Shown one piece after another: positions 57,682 to 64,000 of a stretch of DNA of 64,000 nucleotides (positions are counted from its first letter, which is position 1; each line of letters opens with the position of its first letter). The translations under genes and the position numbers were made by a program. Source of the stretch: Bacteroidota bacterium (GTDB lineage: Bacteria > Bacteroidota > Bacteroidia > Chitinophagales > Chitinophagaceae); contig JAFDYG010000496.1 in NCBI GenBank assembly GCA_018267545.1, positions 62,001 through 126,000 of the forward strand, written 5' to 3'. The notes under the pieces were generated by a model. That model was not told where the DNA came from, searched no databases, and was given only the letters and a program-made list of their open reading frames with translations.

Positions 57682-60588
57682 TTATAACCCCACCTGCAAT
57701 CCAAAAATCACGGCCTTCAACGGCGGCACATTCCCATAATCCACCCCATAAATGATCGGATTGGAGAAATTCGCAACGTCCGGATTATATCCTTTGTACT
57801 TGGAGAACGTGTACAAATTCTGTCCCGTCACCAATACCCTCGCACTCTTGAACACCCCCCTGAATACCCCCTTCAGCGGGAATGTATACCCCAGCGTAAT
57901 CGACTTGAACCGCAAATAAGACCCATCCTCCAGCCACCGCGTAGAAAACCGCGTATTCCCCGAAGGATCTCCATTGGCCAGCCGCGGCATATCCGTCACG
58001 TCCCCCTCGTTCCTCCAATGCCAGATCACCGACGTAGACTGGTTGTCGTAATTGGACATCGCCTCCAGCGCCGCACGCCGCGCGTTATATATCTTATTAC
58101 CCGAAGCAAAATCCACAAAGACCGACAGGTCCAAATTTCCATAAGAGAAATAATTGGTAAACCCGCCAAACACCTTCGGATTCACGTTCCCGATCACTTT
58201 CCTGTCCTTCCCATCGATAATCCCATCCCCATTCACATCTTTAAAAATCATATCCCCGCCGCGAAAAGGATTCGAATTAGCCGCCCCATTTTTAACCTTT
58301 ACATCCGAAGTCCTGGCATAAACGCCATCAGCCTGATAACCATAAAACGAACCCAGCGCAGCCCCGCGTTGCAGCACCGTCGTATAGTCTCCATAGTCGA
58401 TCACCGAATCCAACCTCGGCGGCGCCGATGTCACATTATTTTTATTGTAGGTAACGTTCAGCACCGTTTGCCACCCGAACACACGCCCCTGGGCCCTGTC
58501 CAGTACCTTCCAGCTGAACGAGGCCTCTACACCCCTGTTCGTAACCGCACCCTCGCTGACCGCATAATTGTTGAAACCGCTCGTCCCGGGAAGCAGAATA
58601 ATATTGTAAAGATGATCGGTGTGCTTGTCGTAAAAGTCGAAGGTGAACCCAAACCGCCCCTTCGCCAGCTGCAAATCCAGCCCCGCATCGAACTGCCGCG
58701 TCTGCTCCCACTGGAAATGAGGGTCGCCCAATATCCCGAACCGCACCGCAGAATATACATACGGCGCAGGAACCAGCGCATTGAACGCATTCGTAAAACC
58801 CACATCGTCATTCCCCGTCAATCCATAGCTCGTCCGTAGTTTCAGATCGCTGACCAGCCGGCTGCCACGCAAAAAAGACTCCTCACTCACCCGCCACGCC
58901 GCCGAAGCCGAAGGAAAATAACCCCACTGATGACTCGACTGGAACCGGCTCGACCCATCCGCCCGCATATTCACCCCAAACAGATACTTATCCAGATAAG
59001 CATAGTTCGCACTCGCAAAAAACGACATCAAATTCCATTTCGGCGATATGCTCCCGATCGAATCCAACGACAAAGGGTCCGACGTATTGACCGTCGTCAG
59101 CTGGTCCGAGCTCGCATTGACCGCCCTGCCGTACTTCGAATCCTGCGACGTCGTCTGTATCGCATTCCCCACAAAAGCCGTAATGCTATGCTTCCCATCT
59201 CCCAAACCCCGTTTGTACGTCAGCACGTTCTCGTTCAGCAGCATCAGCTCATAGCTATTCTGTCTCGAAGAAGCCCGGATAATATAATTCGTAGGAAGCA
59301 TCCCCGCTGACGGCACAAACCTCGTCTCCGACAGCCGGAAATAATCGAAGGACAATCCTACCCGCAGACTCAGGTAAGGTGAAAAAATATACTGTCCCGT
59401 CGTCTTCCCGGTAATTCTATTGGTATTATTCTTATTAATCATGCTGCTGATCAGCGAATACGGATTGTTATGCCCCGCATAGTCTGCACTGTCCGGATAA
59501 GGCAGGTCCGCCCCCTTCGTATCCTGCTGAAAGACCGCCAGCGTCGGCGCCTTCACCGTCGTCAGGAACAAGGGATTGGTGTTATACGCATTGCCCGCAT
59601 CCGACAGCTTTCTGTCCGTCCGGCTATACGAAATAGTGTTCAGAAAGCTCAGCTTCCTGCCCACCTTATAGTCCAAATTGAACCGAACATTGAACCGGCT
59701 GAAATTCGTATTGCTGATCACCCCCGACTGCCCCGTATACCCCACATTCAACGCATACCGCGCACCCGCATCACCACCCCGCAGCGTCAGATGAAAGTTG
59801 TCCGTCATACTGTTACGCAGCACCTGGTCCTGCCATTTCGTATTGTTGTTGTATCGCTCCACCCGGTCCGCCGGCGTCGACACCAGCAAATACCTTCCTA
59901 CCCCATTACGAATCGCCGCATCCGACTGGCCGCTCGCCCTCTCTTTATCCAGCATAACACCCCTGTACAGCGCCGTATCCAGCACCTGGATCCTATCCGG
60001 CTGAAATTGCACCCCGCTGTACGCCGAAACATCCAAAAATGTCTTACCCGCCGTACCCTGATTGGTCGTTATCAATACCACCCCATTTCCACCCCGCATA
60101 CCATAGATCGACGTCGCCTGCGCATCCTTCAAAATACTGATCGACGCAATGTCTTCCGGGTGGATATCCGACAACGGGTCGTTGTCTACATTCAACGCCA
60201 GCGAATTCTTGAAACGCGTAGCCTTTACCGGAACCCCATCCACTACATACAAAGGCGTCGTCCCCCCATTGAAGGTCGACACACCCCTGATATTCAGCAA
60301 CGCCCCCGTAGCCGACGTCGGCATCACCCGCACCCCGGCCACCTGCCCCTGCAGCATATTATTGGGCGCAAAAGACGCCAAATCTTTCAAACGGCTGTCT
60401 GACGCTAACTCGCTGACACTCGCCCCCAGCCTCTTTCGCGGAATATTGATATAACCGATATTGACTTCCTCGTCCGGCCTTCCGACGACGATCGTATCCG
60501 AAGTCTTCTCCTGCGCAGCAGCCCTCTCCCCCGACATGAGCGCCGCAAACAGCAGCACGCCCATCATATATTTTTTTATACTTATCAT
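57682..60588 (-). CDS. SusC/RagA-type TonB-dependent transporter (middle uptake pair)
   Basis: 968 residues with a signal peptide (about 1-25). There is no STN domain and no carboxypeptidase-like Ig domain: the plug begins almost at once (VGRPDEEVNIGYINIP, then LQGQVAGVRVMPT and DAQATSIYGMRGGNGVV). The barrel ends in GLQVGL. It is short for a SusC protein. Without STN it cannot signal to FecR, so control must come from elsewhere. It lies 51 bp after the FAS1 gene and before its SusD partner. Confidence 0.93.
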   Translation of the reverse strand: MISIKKYMMGVLLFAALMSGERAAAQEKTSDTIVVGRPDEEVNIGYINIPRKRLGASVSELASDSRLKDLASFAPNNMLQGQVAGVRVMPTSATGALLNIRGVSTFNGGTTPLYVVDGVPVKATRFKNSLALNVDNDPLSDIHPEDIASISILKDAQATSIYGMRGGNGVVLITTNQGTAGKTFLDVSAYSGVQFQPDRIQVLDTALYRGVMLDKERASGQSDAAIRNGVGRYLLVSTPADRVERYNNNTKWQDQVLRNSMTDNFHLTLRGGDAGARYALNVGYTGQSGVISNTNFSRFNVRFNLDYKVGRKLSFLNTISYSRTDRKLSDAGNAYNTNPLFLTTVKAPTLAVFQQDTKGADLPYPDSADYAGHNNPYSLISSMINKNNTNRITGKTTGQYIFSPYLSLRVGLSFDYFRLSETRFVPSAGMLPTNYIIRASSRQNSYELMLLNENVLTYKRGLGDGKHSITAFVGNAIQTTSQDSKYGRAVNASSDQLTTVNTSDPLSLDSIGSISPKWNLMSFFASANYAYLDKYLFGVNMRADGSSRFQSSHQWGYFPSASAAWRVSEESFLRGSRLVSDLKLRTSYGLTGNDDVGFTNAFNALVPAPYVYSAVRFGILGDPHFQWEQTRQFDAGLDLQLAKGRFGFTFDFYDKHTDHLYNIILLPGTSGFNNYAVSEGAVTNRGVEASFSWKVLDRAQGRVFGWQTVLNVTYNKNNVTSAPPRLDSVIDYGDYTTVLQRGAALGSFYGYQADGVYARTSDVKVKNGAANSNPFRGGDMIFKDVNGDGIIDGKDRKVIGNVNPKVFGGFTNYFSYGNLDLSVFVDFASGNKIYNARRAALEAMSNYDNQSTSVIWHWRNEGDVTDMPRLANGDPSGNTRFSTRWLEDGSYLRFKSITLGYTFPLKGVFRGVFKSARVLVTGQNLYTFSKYKGYNPDVANFSNPIIYGVDYGNVPPLKAVIFGLQVGL

Positions 60589-60639
60589 TTCTCAGCAGTT
60601 ATAAAGTCAAAAAAAGTTATTAATGCCCGCGGACCACGC

Positions 60640-62148
60640 CTAATAAACCGGCGTCAAAATCAAACACTCCAGGTTCAGCCCCCCCACAGCCGTACAAACG
60701 AAGTTCAACCGCTTGTCACCACTCGTCTTGAAGTCGTAAGTACCGATCACATAGTTCTGCCTGAACTGCGGCAATCCCGCGAAACTGTAATTGACCGGAG
60801 GCCCGATCGTATCCGCCCCGTAATAAAGCTGAAAAGTGCCCCGCCCCCCATTCTTGTCGTTGACCGTCAGCTGATACTTCCCCTTCCGCACATTCCGAAC
60901 GACGGTAACCATCGAATCGCCCACCCCATCCGGATTCACGAATAACATATTCCCCGCAGCAGACTCGAAATAATACCGCCAGTTCCCCGAGCTCGCATTG
61001 GCCGCCGGCGTACTGTTCCCATTGGCAAAACCGGGAATACCATAGCAATAGTTGGTGGAGCTCCAAAAGATATGATAGATCTGCGTCCTCTTTTTCGTAG
61101 CAGGAAAAGCGAGCGGCTGGCTGACGTTATGAATAAGCCCATTACGCGCCCCGATATCGCTGGCCGCAAAATCCGTCGACCCGTCGATCAGGTGCGGTGC
61201 AGCCAGATCGAAGTAGATCCAGTCCTGCTGGTCGATCGTCATCAGCGTGCTGTCCCAGCGCTGGATAATATTCAAAGCCGGAATAGCCGCCGTCAGGTGC
61301 GTATAGCTGCTGCTCGAATTTTGTCCCGGCGCAAGGTGATTGCGCATCAGCCGGACCAGGCTGTCCATCGGCAGGTTGTCGAAACTCTGAATCCCCGCCT
61401 TCTGCAGCACGTCGTTCGTCTCGGCGAACAAGGTCAGCCTGTTCCTCACCCCCGCCGCATTGGTCAGACTGCTGATCGTATCCATCAATCCCGCCTTCGT
61501 CAGTCCGGCGATAAGAATACTATACTTGTCCGGGTTATTCTTCAAAAACTCCCCGATCGTCAGCGTCGGCGGGTCCAGCACCGCATCCAGCTTGTGCACA
61601 TATCCATTGTAATAGGTCAGATCGGTCTGATAGATCCGCGCCACACCATTGGCGATAGCCTGCGACTTATAGCCCTTCGAAATATCGATGCTCAAATAAT
61701 CCCCCGCACCCGTAGTCGTCGCCTGCGGCCCCTGGATAAAATCCGAAGCCTGCAGCCGCGTCGGCAGAATATGATAGTTCATTAGATCGTAGATCGTCGA
61801 ATCTGGAAAATCATCCAGTCCCTTCTTCCCCCGAACGGCAAAATACTTTCGGAAAGCATTATTGTCCGGAGCAAAGAACGTATAAGGCCCATACGAATCC
61901 AGCGCAGCCGCAAGCGTCAGGCTCACCGAAACGCCATGCGCCGAATCGTACTTCGGCTTGCTCGCCTTCTCCAGGGCCGCCACCGCAATGCTCATGCTCG
62001 TATCCTGCTTCAGCATATCGAATAGCAGCACCTTCCTGTCCTGCACCTGGTAGGAGAAGTTCAGGTCCTTCTTACAGGCCGGCTCTATCAGCAGCAGCGC
62101 CGCAAAGACGACGACGGCCCGCATACCATACAAAAAATTGTTTTTCAT
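60640..62148 (-). CDS. Fasciclin (FAS1)-domain lipoprotein
   Basis: 502 residues. The lipobox ends at C25 (LIEPACKKDL). Two FAS1 adhesion domains cover about 35-195 (GPYTFFAPDNNAFRKYF, then LMNYHILP and GYVHKLDAVL) and about 200-345 (RLTLFAETNDVLQKAG, then LMRNHLAPGQ and GLIHNVSQPL). A C-terminal beta-sandwich of about 140 residues follows, probably carbohydrate- or collagen-like binding. In Bacteroidota such lipoproteins are often placed with SusCD genes and may be surface capture proteins. It sits between two SusCD pairs, 17 bp after the first SusD. Confidence 0.88.
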   Translation of the reverse strand: MKNNFLYGMRAVVVFAALLLIEPACKKDLNFSYQVQDRKVLLFDMLKQDTSMSIAVAALEKASKPKYDSAHGVSVSLTLAAALDSYGPYTFFAPDNNAFRKYFAVRGKKGLDDFPDSTIYDLMNYHILPTRLQASDFIQGPQATTTGAGDYLSIDISKGYKSQAIANGVARIYQTDLTYYNGYVHKLDAVLDPPTLTIGEFLKNNPDKYSILIAGLTKAGLMDTISSLTNAAGVRNRLTLFAETNDVLQKAGIQSFDNLPMDSLVRLMRNHLAPGQNSSSSYTHLTAAIPALNIIQRWDSTLMTIDQQDWIYFDLAAPHLIDGSTDFAASDIGARNGLIHNVSQPLAFPATKKRTQIYHIFWSSTNYCYGIPGFANGNSTPAANASSGNWRYYFESAAGNMLFVNPDGVGDSMVTVVRNVRKGKYQLTVNDKNGGRGTFQLYYGADTIGPPVNYSFAGLPQFRQNYVIGTYDFKTSGDKRLNFVCTAVGGLNLECLILTPVY

Positions 62149-62165
62149 ATAAATGCAATTGATCG

Positions 62166-63632
62166 TTAATTATAGTAGGGGTTTTGTACCAGCTTGGGAT
62201 TCTTATTCAGCTCATCGAGGAAGATCGGCATATACCAGCTCCTCGGGTCGATGATCCGGCTCTTGATCAACGCCCGGTCACCAACCGACCGCGACTGCAC
62301 AACCCGGTCGATCAAAAAACCGGGATTGGCGAAATTGTTCCGCTTAGCCCCCCGAACCAGGTCATACCACCTTTTCCCCTCACCCGCAAGCTCCATCGCC
62401 CGCTCCTTCATGATCAGGTCCATGATAAGCGATGCCGGCGCATTGCCGTCCAGGTTGTCATAAATAGGAACCTGTCCCCTCGTACGTATAACATTGATGA
62501 TATCCAGCGCCTGCTGCTTCTCGTTGACGCTGTCCGCATCCTGGATATTGACCAGCGCCTCCGCCTTCATCAGCATCACATCGGGCAATCGATATACGAT
62601 AAAATTTGGATCGTTCGTCGGCCGCACCACATTGGTAGTACCCGTGCTGAAACCCCGCCATTTCCAATAGCTGTTCCCCGATATATAGGTCTTGTTCAAT
62701 CCCCGGATACCCTGCGCATTATTCTGCCCCTCGTCACCGGTAAAATAGCTGACCAGCACGTCATTCGCATTGAAATTGCCGATCGCCCCCAGCAGCCCGT
62801 TCGTCTCGTTCAGCGTATAATCGTACTCTACCTCGAAGACACTCTCGGTCGTATTCTTCTGGTTGAAGATGCTAATCCAGTTGGCGCCCGAAACCAGGCT
62901 ATACAATGCCGTATTGTCCAGCACCTTCTGCGCCGCATCCGCCGCCGGCTTATACTTGTCGCGCCATAAATAAACCTCCGCCTGCAGCGCATTGACCGCC
63001 GCCTTCGTCACCCGCCCCCTCGTATCGATATCTTTATCATACCGGACCGGTATATAAAGCGCCGCCGTATCCAAATCCATCTGAATCTTATTCAAAATCG
63101 AATCCGACGGAGACTTCGGGATAAAGTAATTGACCGCATCGCTCGTCGGAGCCGTCAGCACCAGCGGCACATCCTGAAACGTCCGCACCAGGTAGAAGTA
63201 CGCCAGCGATCTCAAAAAAAGCGCCTCCGCCACCATCGCCCGGCTGTCGGCCAGCGTAAACTTGCTATCTGCATTCAATACCCCCGGCACCGACTGTATC
63301 ACCGTATTCGTCCGCCCGATCAGCGTATACGCCACCGCCCAGTTCGAGACCGGACGCGTCTTGTCCATATACTGGTAGAAGGGATAGGTCACGTCGCTGT
63401 TGGACAACGGATTCAACAGGTCCCCCCTGAATTCCCCCCAGTTCAGAAACTGGGTCGTAGCCGCCTGCAGCGCATCGTAGCAGGCGATGACCGAAGCCTG
63501 CGCATCGGCCTTCGTCTTGAAGAAGTTATTTCCCGTGATCGAATTCTCCGGCGTCTGATCGAGGTACTTCTTACAGCCCCCCGAAACAGCAGCCAACCCG
63601 AAAACGACCAGCATCTTGATTATTTTTTTCAT
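62166..63632 (-). CDS. SusD/RagB-type lipoprotein (pair cut by window end)
   Basis: 488 residues. The lipobox ends at C20 (VSGGCKKYLDQTPE). SusD core motifs: MVAEALFLRSLAYFYLVRTF with VPLVL, YRLPDVMLMKAEALVNI, and MELAGEGKRWYDLVR. The C-terminal end is KNPKLVQNPYYN. It is a surface lipoprotein that pairs with the SusC encoded 31 bp upstream. It is the second gene of a run that continues through the FAS1 protein and the next pair. Confidence 0.94.
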   Translation of the reverse strand: MKKIIKMLVVFGLAAVSGGCKKYLDQTPENSITGNNFFKTKADAQASVIACYDALQAATTQFLNWGEFRGDLLNPLSNSDVTYPFYQYMDKTRPVSNWAVAYTLIGRTNTVIQSVPGVLNADSKFTLADSRAMVAEALFLRSLAYFYLVRTFQDVPLVLTAPTSDAVNYFIPKSPSDSILNKIQMDLDTAALYIPVRYDKDIDTRGRVTKAAVNALQAEVYLWRDKYKPAADAAQKVLDNTALYSLVSGANWISIFNQKNTTESVFEVEYDYTLNETNGLLGAIGNFNANDVLVSYFTGDEGQNNAQGIRGLNKTYISGNSYWKWRGFSTGTTNVVRPTNDPNFIVYRLPDVMLMKAEALVNIQDADSVNEKQQALDIINVIRTRGQVPIYDNLDGNAPASLIMDLIMKERAMELAGEGKRWYDLVRGAKRNNFANPGFLIDRVVQSRSVGDRALIKSRIIDPRSWYMPIFLDELNKNPKLVQNPYYN

Positions 63633-63663
63633 CGAAATTTTCTTTTATGTTCAAGCAAATCGA

Positions 63664-64000
63664 TTAGAAACGAACATTACAGCCCACCGTCAAACCCTTC
63701 GTCTGCGGCGTCAGCCCCTGATCTATCCCGATAAATGTCGGGTCGCTTCCCAACTGAATCTCAGGGTCCGCCCCCGTATATTTCGTCCAGGTGAATAGGT
63801 TGTTACCCGTAATGAAGGCGTCTACCGACTTCAGCTTTGCCCGCTGGACCAGCTTCGTCGGCAGCCGGTACGTAAACGTGATATACTTCAAACGGGCATA
63901 GGACCCATCTTCCACCCAACGGCTCGAAGCCCTCGAATTCCGGTCGTCCGCATCCAGCGCACGCGGTATGCTCGTGACATCCCCCTGCTTCCGCCAGCGC
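63664..64000 (-). CDS. SusC/RagA-type transporter, C-terminal fragment (cut by window end)
   Basis: Only the last 111 residues are in the window; the open frame continues past base 64000. The visible part is the end of a TonB-dependent barrel (RWVEDGSYARLKYITFTY, then LKSVDAFITGNNLFTWTKY and a final GCNVRF with terminal Phe). This stretch is typical of SusC C-termini. It heads the minus-strand run of uptake genes. Confidence 0.93.
   Translation of the reverse strand, partial: RWRKQGDVTSIPRALDADDRNSRASSRWVEDGSYARLKYITFTYRLPTKLVQRAKLKSVDAFITGNNLFTWTKYTGADPEIQLGSDPTFIGIDQGLTPQTKGLTVGCNVRF

Noticed and set aside
1-64000. CRISPR arrays, tRNA or rRNA genes, insertion sequences, prophage or attachment sites
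   Set aside because: No regularly spaced repeats, no tRNA-like cloverleaf in the spacers, and no transposase, integrase or phage structural frames were seen.

Overview
The window comes from a GC-rich member of the Bacteroidota, most likely family Chitinophagaceae (the family is inference). The evidence is three SusC/SusD-type outer-membrane import pairs, an ECF sigma / FecR cassette of the DUF4974 type, many lipoproteins with a Cys-Lys-Lys lipobox, a Gld-type ABC transporter, and Bacteroidota -7 promoter elements (TAnnTTTG) instead of E. coli-like promoters. No rRNA, tRNA, CRISPR array, phage or insertion sequence was seen. Minus-strand genes are G-rich in sense and plus-strand genes C-rich, most strongly from 46 to 57 kb, so the minus strand is probably the replication leading strand.

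Layout. 1-7.5 kb: end of a Crp/Fnr regulator, an OmpR-type two-component pair, a chromate-type transporter, an outer-membrane barrel, a lipoprotein made of two repeats, a tiny Cys/His-rich secreted protein and a stand-alone receiver. 7.6-23.3 kb (minus): ECF sigma, FecR anti-sigma, then an apparent seven-gene operon of SusC (with STN domain), SusD, ABC ATPase, fused GldF-GldG permease, two MutS-like ATPases and an M16 peptidase, closed by a strong terminator at 7581-7608. 23.5-26.6 kb: AhpD-like protein, AraC regulator, monooxygenase and two acetyltransferases, and a 19-Cys copper-bundle protein. 26.7-45.2 kb: an envelope and osmotic-stress island with a CHASE3 kinase/receiver pair, a trehalose-phosphate phosphatase carrying half of a GT20 synthase, an RND efflux operon, a cation/proton antiporter, two MscS channels, a membrane sensor-HAMP-GT20 synthase and a lipoprotein L,D-transpeptidase. 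45.2-49.8 kb: PDZ protein, nucleotidyltransferase, GH2 glycosidase and DoxX. 49.8-53.5 kb: a PaoABC-type periplasmic aldehyde oxidoreductase. 53.7-64 kb (minus): a nutrient-uptake run of SusC (cut by the window end), SusD, FAS1 protein, SusC, SusD and an MG2/plug protein.

Two things stand out. First, three transcription units of the stress island (trehalose-phosphate phosphatase; antiporter; MscS plus sensor-GT20) each carry TTCTAAT repeats spaced exactly 11 bp apart at matching offsets from a -7 element. This suggests one PhoB/OmpR-like regulator joins trehalose metabolism, ion export and tension release. The two trehalose genes are structurally complementary: one is a phosphatase whose synthase domain has lost the UDP-glucose lobe, the other a full GT20 domain placed behind a periplasmic sensor and HAMP linker. 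Second, the sigma/FecR-controlled SusCD operon continues without a clear break into an ABC exporter, two mismatch-domain-less MutS ATPases and a secreted M16 peptidase, a combination I cannot match to a characterised pathway.
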